From contig LVAM01000010.1 in the NCBI GenBank assembly GCA_001604005.1, forward strand, positions 1 through 64,000: 64,000 nucleotides of DNA, read 5' to 3'. A model generated the notes under the pieces. That model made no database searches and was not told where the DNA came from. It saw only the letters and a program-made list of their open reading frames with translations. The position numbers and the translations under genes are program-made. Every line of letters starts with the position of its first letter. Within the stretch, counting starts at the first letter, position 1. Below are positions 1-12,863 of this stretch, in pieces. Origin of the DNA: Clostridiales bacterium Firm_07 (lineage in GTDB: Bacteria > Bacillota > Clostridia > Oscillospirales > CAG-272).

Positions 1-789
1 GTTGGAGATGAGCCCTCTCGTTACGCCGTAGCGCACCGCGCCCGACGTCAGCACCCCCGCCGCGCCGCCGAGCGCCCCCCGCGGGGAAAGCGCGCCGCGA
101 AAAATGGCGGCAAAGGCGGCGGGCAGCGCGGCACGGCGCAGGATCAGCACCGCCACCGAGGCGAGCGTAAAGAGCGCGCAAACAAAGGGCACGATGGCGG
201 CGCAAAACGCCTCGATCTTCTCACCGCCCCGCCGCAAAACCAGCGCGGCGCCGCCGCCCATCAAAACGCCCGTGAGGAGCGCGGGCACGCCAAAGGCCCC
301 CCGCATCGCCTCCGCCGCCGCGCTGCTTTGTATCACGCCGCCAAGCGTCAGCGCGCAAAGACAGCAAAGCGCCGCAAACGCTTTTCCCGTTGCCCGCCCC
401 GCCTTGCCGAAACTGTTTTCCATATAATACATAGCGCCGCCGTGCGCCCGCCCCTTTTCGTCGAAACGGCGCGTGGCGAGCGCGAGAACGATCTCCGCGT
501 ATTTGAGAAACATTGCGAAAAACGCCGACAGCCACATCCAAAAAACCGCCCCCGCGCCGCCCAGCGCTATCGCCGTTGCCACGCCGGCGATATTCCCCAC
601 GCCGAGCGTGCCCGCAAGCGCAAGCGCCAGCGACCTTGCCGAGCCCCTGCCCCTCTCTCTTGCAAGCGCCCGCCCCACACGGCGCGGATGCCGCAGAAAA
701 ACAAGCCCCGCGCGGCAGAAAAAGTAGCCTCCGATCAAAAACAAAAGCGGAACGAGAAGTGCCGTTGCGCCGTCGGAAAGTGCGTGCAT
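1..789 (-). CDS. Sodium:alanine/amino acid symporter (AGCS family), C-terminus truncated by window edge
   Basis: Open minus frame from ATG at 789 to the edge: MHALSDGATALLVPLLFLIGGYFFCRAG...GTLGVGNIAGVATAIALGGAGAVFWMWLSAFFAMFLKYAEIVLA, typical AGCS motifs. Absent from the ORF track because it runs off the window. Confidence 0.88.
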   Translation of the reverse strand, partial: MHALSDGATALLVPLLFLIGGYFFCRAGLVFLRHPRRVGRALARERGRGSARSLALALAGTLGVGNIAGVATAIALGGAGAVFWMWLSAFFAMFLKYAEIVLALATRRFDEKGRAHGGAMYYMENSFGKAGRATGKAFAALCCLCALTLGGVIQSSAAAEAMRGAFGVPALLTGVLMGGGAALVLRRGGEKIEAFCAAIVPFVCALFTLASVAVLILRRAALPAAFAAIFRGALSPRGALGGAAGVLTSGAVRYGVTRGLISN

Positions 790-839
790 ATTGCCCCCTT
801 TTATAAATGTTAACATTGTGTGAACAATGGAAAATATAC

Positions 840-867
840 TTGATTTTTCCTTGTTTTGGTGTACAAT
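840..867 (+). promoter_or_regulatory. SigA-type promoter of groESL
   Basis: TTGATT (840-845), 16 bp, TACAAT (862-867), just upstream of CIRCE. Confidence 0.6.
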
Positions 868-878
868 TATCTTATGAG

Positions 879-905
879 TTAGCACTCACGCCTTATGAGT
901 GCCAA
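879..905 (+). promoter_or_regulatory. CIRCE operator (HrcA binding site)
   Basis: TTAGCACTC-N9-GAGTGCCAA, one mismatch to TTAGCACTC-N9-GAGTGCTAA, upstream of groES. Confidence 0.95.
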
Positions 906-949
906 AATTCAACAAGTTTTGGGCGAAAGCCTTAAAGGAGGCAAAAAAA

Positions 950-2895
<1,946 letters not shown>

Positions 2896-2935
2896 TCCCC
2901 TGCCCCCGAAAACGCTTTCAGCCGTGAGAACGGCA

Positions 2936-2975
2936 AAAAGGCGCGAGGCTTTTGCCTCGCGCCTTTTCTTTTTTG
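2936..2975 (+). terminator. Rho-independent terminator after groEL (probably shared with convergent gene)
   Basis: AAAAGGCGCGAGGC-TTTT-GCCTCGCGCCTTTTCTTTTTTG. Confidence 0.85.
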
Positions 2976-2978
2976 TTT

Positions 2979-4097
2979 TCAAGGGTGTTTTCGGTTCTCC
3001 ACGGTTCTGTCGTACACCGAGCGGTAGAGCGGCGCGACCCGCTTCCAATCCAGCGCCGCGAGAAACTCTTCCGCCGCCGCTACGCGCTCCGCGCGCGCTT
3101 CGGCGCGCTCCGGTTGACACGCGGCAAGCAGTGCCGTGGCAAGGGTCTCGTCGTTGGCGAGCGAGAAAAATTTGCCGTATCCGTCGCTCACCTCTCTGTT
3201 TGTCGGAATGTCGCTTAAAACCAGACGCACGCCGTGCGCCATACATTCGAGTTGCGTGGAGCCAAATCCCTCATAAAAGGTCGGGAAAACGCACGCCGTG
3301 GCGCGATCGTAAAGAAGATTGCAATCGCCGTTTTCGATATAGCCCGTAAAAATGATGTCCGCGCGGGAAGCGGCGTTCTCTGCCTGTTTGTGGAACTCCT
3401 CGGCGCCGTAACCGTCTCTGCCCGCAAAGATCAGTTTGTAGCCGGGCAGTTTTCCCTCCGCTTTCAAAGCGTCAAAAACGCGGATCAACATTCCGGGATT
3501 TTTGCGTTTTTCCACCGTACCGACCGCCAGGAAAAAGGGCGCGTCGCCGATTTTTTGCAATTCCGCGTTCACAAAAGTGCCGCCATTCTCCTGCCGCGCG
3601 CTCATTTCGTCGTAAACGCCGGGATAGATCGCCACGGTCTTATCCGCCGCTTCCGGGAAAAGCGACGCGATCTCGGCTTTAACGGAGCCGGAAACCGTGA
3701 AAATGAGGTCGGCGTGCTTGATCGCGTAGCGCGTGACGGCGCGCGCGTAAAAGCGGTAGAAACGGGGCAGTGTCTCCGGATACAAAAACGCGACCAGATC
3801 GTGGACCGTGACCGCGTACACCACGTCGCGCGAGCGGCGGACGGGGATCGCGTAATTGGTGAAGTGCACGACGTCCGCGTCGCGCGTTTTTTTGCGATAC
3901 GCGGGGGACTGAATGTGCCACAAATATTTTAAGCGGCGCAAAGAGCGCTTGCCGCCTTTATCAAAGGTAAGGATCTCCACCGTGTCGCCGTCCTCCGGCA
4001 CGGCAGTTTCGGAAAGCGACGCGGCAAGATGCGCCGTGTATTTTCCGATGCCTGTTCCGACGGCAAGCTGCATACCGTCGTCTATCTTGATTTTCAT
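2979..4097 (-). CDS. Glycosyltransferase family 4 (GT1/GT4-like)
   Basis: Mannosyltransferase-like FFLAVGTVEKRKNPGMLIRVFDAL, VFPTFYEGFGSTQLECMAHG; start MKIKIDDGMQLAVGTGIGKY at 4097. Confidence 0.85.
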   Translation of the reverse strand: MKIKIDDGMQLAVGTGIGKYTAHLAASLSETAVPEDGDTVEILTFDKGGKRSLRRLKYLWHIQSPAYRKKTRDADVVHFTNYAIPVRRSRDVVYAVTVHDLVAFLYPETLPRFYRFYARAVTRYAIKHADLIFTVSGSVKAEIASLFPEAADKTVAIYPGVYDEMSARQENGGTFVNAELQKIGDAPFFLAVGTVEKRKNPGMLIRVFDALKAEGKLPGYKLIFAGRDGYGAEEFHKQAENAASRADIIFTGYIENGDCNLLYDRATACVFPTFYEGFGSTQLECMAHGVRLVLSDIPTNREVSDGYGKFFSLANDETLATALLAACQPERAEARAERVAAAEEFLAALDWKRVAPLYRSVYDRTVENRKHP

Positions 4098-4484
4098 CGT
4101 TATCCTTTCCGGGCAAGGCGTTAAAACGGGATGAAACAAACGCCGCCGATACAGAGGTTCCTTTATATTGTAACATATTTGAGGCGATTTGAAAAGAGGG
4201 TGCGCAAAAATTCGTTTTTCCGTTTTTCCATTTCTTTGTCGACATTTTTCCATTTTTATATTCTATATTTTCCACTATAACTTTTCAATTTTCTTTGTTT
4301 CCCGCTCTTTTCCGACAAAAGGTAAAAAGCAACGTCCCCCGCTCTGCCGCGACGAGCAAAACGGCGCGGAAAGCGGAACAGTGGTAAGCGCGCGAAAGAG
4401 GAGCGGAAGCCGGGGGTGCGGCTGCGTTTTTGCGGAGTTTTCCGCACACGCGGAAAAAGATGCGGATTTTTTTGTGAAAAAAAC

Positions 4485-4513
4485 TTGCTTTTTGCGCCGC
4501 GATATGCTATAAT
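4485..4513 (+). promoter_or_regulatory. Promoter of tRNA-Ser
   Basis: TTGCTT ... TATAAT (cttgctttttgcgccgcgatatgctataatacg). Confidence 0.7.
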
Positions 4514-4548
4514 ACGCAATGTGCCGCTTTTCGCGGCGCGAACAATAC

Positions 4549-4639
4549 GGAGGAGTACTCAAGAGGTCGAAGAGGCGTGACTCGAAATCTCGTAGGGCGT
4601 TAACGCGTCGCGTGGGTTCAAATCCCACCTCCTCCGCCA
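4549..4639 (+). tRNA. tRNA-Ser (anticodon CGA), CCA encoded
   Basis: GGAGGAG...CTCGAAA anticodon loop...long variable arm...GTGGGTTCAAATCCCAC CTCCTCC G CCA; acceptor GGAGGAG/CTCCTCC pairs fully. Confidence 0.95.
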
Positions 4640-4806
4640 ACAAAAAGGCACCTTAAAGGGTGCCTTTTTCTGTTGCGTGGGTGAAACACTTTGCGAAATC
4701 GCAGAGCCAAGCGATTTTCTTCAAACGGCGGACGCGACAAATGATTTTGCAAAGCGCCTCGCGCCGCGGCGCCTGTATTGGTCAAGCACCCGCCATGGCG
4801 CCATTT
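4634..4806 (+). repeat. Left copy (A) of island-flanking imperfect direct repeat, including tRNA terminator hairpin
   Basis: ccgccaacaaaaaggcaccttaaagggtgcctttttctgttgcgtgggtgaaacactttgcgaaatcgcagagccaagcgatttt...gtcaagcacccgccatggcgccattt; compare 7452-7620. Confidence 0.9.
4642..4669 (+). terminator. Terminator of tRNA-Ser
   Basis: AAAAAGGCACC-ttaaa-GGGTGCCTTTTT. Confidence 0.8.
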
Positions 4807-4914
4807 TTCTTTGTATGGGATCTTTAATATTGATAAAAAACAACTTTTATGATAGAATTATTTCAAAGAGGCATTTAAGATTAAAAATGAAAGAGCGATT
4901 TAATATAACAAATT

Positions 4915-5457
4915 ATGGATGAGAAATATATATGGCATTTTAACGATGAAGAATACATGCAATGGGCTGAGGCTCAGATAATTGCTTTTGAGGCTGAGTT
5001 TGATTATAAAGATTATATAACTCCGCATGATGACGCCCGAGAGTTGATCGGTCGAATCCTAGAAGAGTTTCAATTACTCGAATCGTGCATAAAAAGTTTA
5101 TTAAAATGTGCTGTTGAAACTGGTATATATGTAGGAAAAGCTACTTTCAATTTTGATAAATTTATTCAAGCGACTAGAATAATTAATGAACTTAAAGGCA
5201 TCCTTTTTGAAGAGAAAAGTGCCGAAGACCTTATTGAATTAATAAGGTTCAGAAACTATATTGTTCATTTTCATTATGTTAGTGATGATCAAAAAAAAGC
5301 TGAAAAGTTATTCCCTCATTTCCTTTTTATGATAATAAACGCAGTCGATTATGTTTCCAATGTTATGAATAGAATAATTGGCGGTTGCACACATCTTCCC
5401 AATGTTTTTGAACTAAAGACGAAAAACATATCTTTTTCCGTCCCCAAACGACATTGA
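4915..5457 (+). CDS. Hypothetical protein with HEPN-like RNxxxH motif
   Basis: Helical 180-aa AT-rich ORF; ...LIELIRFRNYIVHFHY... contains R-N-Y-I-V-H, matching the HEPN R-phi-x3-H motif. Family assignment is motif-based only. Confidence 0.5.
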   Translation: MDEKYIWHFNDEEYMQWAEAQIIAFEAEFDYKDYITPHDDARELIGRILEEFQLLESCIKSLLKCAVETGIYVGKATFNFDKFIQATRIINELKGILFEEKSAEDLIELIRFRNYIVHFHYVSDDQKKAEKLFPHFLFMIINAVDYVSNVMNRIIGGCTHLPNVFELKTKNISFSVPKRH

Positions 5458-5484
5458 CATTCATACATAAAGGAGTTATAGTTT

Positions 5485-5573
5485 AAAAAGAGGAGGCGAC
5501 GAAAACCGGGGCCTTCCACAAGCGGGCTAGCGGGGACGCCCCGAGTCGCGGCCCGGCTTTGGCGGCTCTTTTT
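5485..5573. ncRNA. Candidate GC-rich structured RNA element in AT-rich island
   Basis: Nested complementarity: AAAAAGAG(5485-5492)/CTCTTTTT(5566-5573); CCGGGGCC(5506-5513)/GGCCCGG(5550-5556); CGGGG(5531-5535)-ACG-CCCCG(5539-5543). Confidence 0.4.
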
Positions 5574-5595
5574 ACTCCAACCTTTCCCGTTTTAC

Positions 5596-5652
5596 GGCGG
5601 GTGCTTGATCGCGGCGCGTAGCGCCGCGCTTGTATTATATCAAGCACCCGTC
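5596..5652. repeat. Long inverted repeat with nested GC hairpin; right arm matches the tail of the island direct repeats
   Basis: GGCGGGTGCTTGAT (5596-5609) / ATCAAGCACCCGTC (5639-5652), inner GCGGCGC-gta-GCGCCGC (5611-5627). Confidence 0.75.
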
Positions 5653-5763
5653 AAAGTGCCAAATCCAAAAAACTATAATTATTTTTGCAGATTCAATCTT
5701 GCGAAAAAATCCAAAGTGTGATAAAATAAAAAAAGACAATAATACCATTAGGGGTAACGAATA

Positions 5764-6675
5764 ATGGATATTCTTGATTTTAGATACGAATGCAAAAACG
5801 CTTTGGATTTTTGCAAATCTTTACCTTCCAATTCTGTAAAACTTATAATCACTTCACCCCCGTATAATATCGGCAAGGACTACGAAACAAGGACGAGCAT
5901 TGAAGAGTATATCAGCAATATAGAATCTATGCTTGCTGAATTTGTGCGGATTCTGTCGGGGGATGGAAGTCTTTGTTGGCAAACTGGAAACTATGTAGTT
6001 AAGGGAGAGATTTATCCTCTCGATATCTATTTTTACCCATATTTCAAGAAACTCGGATTATATTTGCGCAATCGTATTATTTGGCATTTTGGGCACGGTT
6101 TGCATTGTTCCAAGCGGTTTAGCGGTCGGTATGAAACAATTCTTTGGTTTACAAAGAGCGATAATTATACTTTCAATTTGGATGATGTCAGAATCCCCTC
6201 CAAATACCCCGGCAAAAAGTATTACAAAGGTGAAAAGCAAGGGCAGTATAGTTGCAATCCGAAAGGAAAGAATCCCGAAGATGTTTGGGAGATGACTCTT
6301 GAAAGATTGATTGATGATTGGGATGCTCAAATCTGGGATATTCCGAATGTTAAGAATAATCACCCGGAGAAAGTCGATCATCCTTGTCAGTTCCCTGTTG
6401 AGTTGGTCGAAAGATGTGTCCTTGCATTGACAAATGAGAATGATATTGTCTATGATCCCTTTGCGGGTGTTGGATCTTCGTTGATCGCCGCCTTAAAGAA
6501 CAATCGGCGGGCATATGGCACCGAGTGGACTCAACGGTATATCGATATCGGATTGGACAGAATAGAAAAATTGAAATCAGACACGCTTCCTACCAGACCG
6601 ATATATCAAAAGATTTGGAAACCGGGTGAGAAGGATAAAATATCGCAGGTTCCTGCAGAATGGAGTGGCAAATGA
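5764..6675 (+). CDS. Site-specific DNA methyltransferase, beta-class, probable N4-cytosine/N6-adenine type II
   Basis: TSPPYNIGKDYE (motif IV) precedes YDPFAGVGSSLIAAL (motif I), i.e. beta motif order; overlaps the endonuclease ORF by ATGA. Confidence 0.9.
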   Translation: MDILDFRYECKNALDFCKSLPSNSVKLIITSPPYNIGKDYETRTSIEEYISNIESMLAEFVRILSGDGSLCWQTGNYVVKGEIYPLDIYFYPYFKKLGLYLRNRIIWHFGHGLHCSKRFSGRYETILWFTKSDNYTFNLDDVRIPSKYPGKKYYKGEKQGQYSCNPKGKNPEDVWEMTLERLIDDWDAQIWDIPNVKNNHPEKVDHPCQFPVELVERCVLALTNENDIVYDPFAGVGSSLIAALKNNRRAYGTEWTQRYIDIGLDRIEKLKSDTLPTRPIYQKIWKPGEKDKISQVPAEWSGK

Positions 6676-7298
6676 AACTTGCATATTATTATAGCCATTT
6701 GAACGGTTATGAGCATATGATCGTTCATCACAAAGACCTTTGGGATGAGATTGTATCTGCAATTCAAGCCATTGATGCAAACAATTATACGAAGATCAGT
6801 AAAGCGAAGCCATCAATGGGTAAAGTTTTTTACGATCAAAAAGAATTGAATAAGCGTTTCAATGAGATTCTTCTCCCTCAAGGTTGGAGTTCAGTTACTA
6901 CTCCGTATTTCGTAACGAGTGATATTCCGACAGCAAGAGAGATTGCTGGTGTTCGAGATAAAGACGAACAGAAGCGCATCATTGAAAGCAAAGGTTTTAC
7001 TGCTTTTAATACGAATAACCAAGTTGATTTTGTGAAAGAACGGGTTGCTGTTGAAGTTCAGTTTGGCAAGTATTTTAGTGTAGCGTATGATTTGCACGTA
7101 AAGCATACATTCTTCTTCCTGCGGAATGATATTGACGTTGGGATTGAGATCGTCCCTACCAAAGCAATGTGTTTAAAAATGGATACGGGTGTTGCTTGGT
7201 ATGAGAATGAATTAGCAAATGTTATTCGTGAAGGTAGATCGAATCCTTCTGTCCCTATTATTTTGATCGGCATAGAGCCGGAAAAAATCCAAATCTAA
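6672..7298 (+). CDS. Type II restriction endonuclease, BglII/BstYI-like family
   Basis: MKLAYYYSHLNGYEHMIVHHKDLWDEI... and NQVDFVKERVAVEVQFGKYFSVAYDLHVKH (D...ExQ catalytic pattern), ...LIGIEPE; resembles BstYI as I recall it; coupled to the MTase (ATGA). Confidence 0.85.
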   Translation: MKLAYYYSHLNGYEHMIVHHKDLWDEIVSAIQAIDANNYTKISKAKPSMGKVFYDQKELNKRFNEILLPQGWSSVTTPYFVTSDIPTAREIAGVRDKDEQKRIIESKGFTAFNTNNQVDFVKERVAVEVQFGKYFSVAYDLHVKHTFFFLRNDIDVGIEIVPTKAMCLKMDTGVAWYENELANVIREGRSNPSVPIILIGIEPEKIQI

Positions 7299-7451
7299 AA
7301 GAGAAAAAACCTGATTTGCTTTGTCAATAAGAGTCTTGCCACTTTACGGAAACGGGTGGGAAAACTCTTGCGGTTTACCCTGATTTACAATGGGTGGGAT
7401 TGTGTAGTGCCTCTACCATTTGTGAAGTATTCAATATAGGTTACTACCGCC

Positions 7452-7620
7452 CCGCCAACTAAAAAGGCACCTTAAAGGGTGCCTTTTTCTGTTGCGTGGG
7501 TGAAACACTTTGCGAAATCGCAGAGCCAAACGATTTCCTTCAAAAGAGCGTAGCCAATAACTTTGTGGAGTGTTCGCAACGACGCGCTTGTATATGTCAA
7601 GCACCCGCCATAGTGCCATT
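7452..7620 (+). repeat. Right copy (B) of island-flanking imperfect direct repeat
   Basis: ccgccaactaaaaaggcaccttaaagggtgcctttttctgttgcgtgggtgaaacactttgcgaaatcgcagagccaaacgatttcc...gtcaagcacccgccatagtgccatt; near-identical to copy A at both ends, diverged in the middle. Confidence 0.9.
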
Positions 7621-7726
7621 TACGTTTAGTTTTTGAAAATAAATGTATTATGGTGTTATAAGGGATTGAAAAATTCGTCGTTTTATGCTATATTATTTTG
7701 CGAGACGACACGCAAGGAGCCGATAT

Positions 7727-10800
<3,074 letters not shown>

Positions 10801-10845
10801 CACCCGAAATCCGAAAAATTTTTATACAGCAAGGAGAAGAGCAAT

Positions 10846-11349
10846 ATGCAACTCTACATCAGAAACAAATGGATCAGTCTCGGCGGCTCCTCGGTCGTGA
10901 AAGACGCAAACGAAAACGACGTTTTGAAAGTGAAAGGCAAAATTTTCACCTTCACCGCCAAAAAATTCGTGATGGATCTGAACGACAATCTCTGCTACAC
11001 CGTCAAAAACAAATTCTGGTCTTTCTTTGTCAAAAAAGCATACGTGTTAGACAAAGACGGCAAACAGGTGGCGTTTGTGCGGAGAAAATATTTCTCGCTC
11101 CACGACCGCTATTTCATTGACTGCGAACTCGGAAAGTTGGAGATCAAAGGCAACATTTTGGGATTTGACTATCACATCAGCCTGGATGGTGTCGAGGTCG
11201 GACACATCTCCCGCCGCATCTCGCTGCGCGACTCGTTTGTGCTGGATATCGCCGACGACGCGAACATTCCTTTCTTTGTGGCGCTTGTCATCGCCATTGA
11301 TAACATCACCGACAGAAGAAGAGACGAAAAGAGCTCGTCAAGCGACTGA
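10846..11349 (+). CDS. LURP-one-related family protein
   Basis: MQLYIRNKWISLGGSSVVKDANENDVLKVKGKIFTFTAKKFVMD...; LOR-like barrel pattern. Confidence 0.7.
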   Translation: MQLYIRNKWISLGGSSVVKDANENDVLKVKGKIFTFTAKKFVMDLNDNLCYTVKNKFWSFFVKKAYVLDKDGKQVAFVRRKYFSLHDRYFIDCELGKLEIKGNILGFDYHISLDGVEVGHISRRISLRDSFVLDIADDANIPFFVALVIAIDNITDRRRDEKSSSSD

Positions 11350-11440
11350 CGCATTCCCTCTCCGCAAGCGCTTTTCTTGACTTTGGACCGACCTTTTATG
11401 CCATTTGACCGTAAAAAACGCCGCACAAGGAGGCCGGAAT

Positions 11441-12793
11441 ATGAGCGCAAAATCCGCCAATCCATATGACTCTTCCTTTTTTCTCTCCCGGATCGTTCGG
11501 GCGCTGATGCGCGAATATGACCGCGTGTATTGCGTGGATCTGCACGACGATACCTATATGCAATATCGTCCGCAAGGTCCCAAAAACGAGCTGCACTTTT
11601 TCTCTCCGGGGGAAGATTTCTTCTCGCATTGCCGGGCGGACATCGAAAAACGCGTCTGCGCCGAAGATGCGGAAAAAGTGCTGTTCTCGTTTCAAAAAGA
11701 AAACCTGGTGCGTCGGTTGGACGAGGAAGAATCCTTTTCGATCAACTGCCACATCGAGCAAAACGGAGCCCGTGTCGCCGTGCGCATCCACGCCGTTCGA
11801 CTGCTTAACGGTTCGGATATCGTCGTGATCGGATTGAGCAACATTGAGCACGAAGCGGCGCGTGAACGCGCGCTCAAAGCGGTGGTCAAGCAAAGTCTGA
11901 CCTTCTCTCGCATCGCGCAAGCCTTGGCGGACGACTATTTCAGCATCTACGACGTCAACGTCGAAACCGGAAATTTTGTGGAATACAGCGCGCACCCGCA
12001 ATATCGCACGCTGGACATTCAACAGGTAGGCTCGGATTTTTTCTCGACCGTACAGCAAAATATCGACCGTGTGATATATGAAAAAGACCGCGAAAAAATG
12101 CGCCGTCTTTTTAACAAAGAGGTCTTACTTGCCGCCCTTGAAAGAGACAAAACCTACACGATGACCTATCGTCTGGTGATCGGAGACGAACCGGTTTATG
12201 TCAGTATGAAAGCCTCCAAGTTGCGGGAAGACAGCAAACATATCGTAATCGGCGTCAGCAACATCGACGCGCAAGTCCGGCGTGAGCGCTCGTTTGCGCA
12301 GGCGTTGGACGACGCGACGAAACTGGCAAACCGCGACGCGCTGACGGGCGTCAAGAACAAATACGCCTACTCGCTTGCCGAACGAAACCTGAACGAGCGC
12401 ATTCTCTCCGACCCGACGACGGACTTTGCCGTTGTCGTGTGCGACATCAATTATCTCAAAGACGTCAACGACCATCTCGGGAACCGGGCGGGAGACGATT
12501 ATATACGCAGTGCGTGCGCGCTGATTCAGGGAATTTTTCGAAAAAGTTCGATATTCCGTGTCGGCGGCGATGAATTTGCGGTGCTTTTGGAAGGTCACGA
12601 CTACGAAAACCGCAACAATTTGATGGAAGATTTCCGAAAAACCGTAAGACAAAACCAATGCGACGGCGGCGTTGTGGTGGCGGGCGGTATGGCGACCTTT
12701 CTGCCCGACGTCGATCGTACCGTTGCCGACGTTTTTATGCGCGCCGACGCCGCGATGTATGAGGAGAAAAACGACCTCAAACGCGATCGTTGA
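11441..12793 (+). CDS. Diguanylate cyclase (GGDEF) with two N-terminal PAS-like sensory regions
   Basis: RDALTGVKNKYAY (DxLT) and FRVGGDEFAVLLEG; two similar upstream segments containing VVIGLSNIEHE/IVIGVSNIDAQ. Confidence 0.92.
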   Translation: MSAKSANPYDSSFFLSRIVRALMREYDRVYCVDLHDDTYMQYRPQGPKNELHFFSPGEDFFSHCRADIEKRVCAEDAEKVLFSFQKENLVRRLDEEESFSINCHIEQNGARVAVRIHAVRLLNGSDIVVIGLSNIEHEAARERALKAVVKQSLTFSRIAQALADDYFSIYDVNVETGNFVEYSAHPQYRTLDIQQVGSDFFSTVQQNIDRVIYEKDREKMRRLFNKEVLLAALERDKTYTMTYRLVIGDEPVYVSMKASKLREDSKHIVIGVSNIDAQVRRERSFAQALDDATKLANRDALTGVKNKYAYSLAERNLNERILSDPTTDFAVVVCDINYLKDVNDHLGNRAGDDYIRSACALIQGIFRKSSIFRVGGDEFAVLLEGHDYENRNNLMEDFRKTVRQNQCDGGVVVAGGMATFLPDVDRTVADVFMRADAAMYEEKNDLKRDR

Positions 12794-12819
12794 TCGCGCC
12801 CCGAATCAAATCCACCGAC

Positions 12820-12855
12820 AAAAACGGCGACGCCTGTGGCGCCGCCGTTTTTCTT
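12820..12855. terminator. Bidirectional terminator between convergent genes
   Basis: AAAAACGGCGacGCCTGTGGCgCCGCCGTTTTTC. Confidence 0.75.
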
Positions 12856-12863
12856 TTGCGGAA

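Noticed and set aside
4677-4922. 81-aa ORF in left island repeat
   Set aside because: Starts inside the tRNA terminator/repeat, repeat copy B does not preserve the frame; non-coding repeat.
5764-7298. Considered BREX/DISARM-like or phage-defence supercluster around the MTase
   Set aside because: Only MTase + REase + HEPN-like gene are present; no helicase, PglX/BrxC or ATPase genes.
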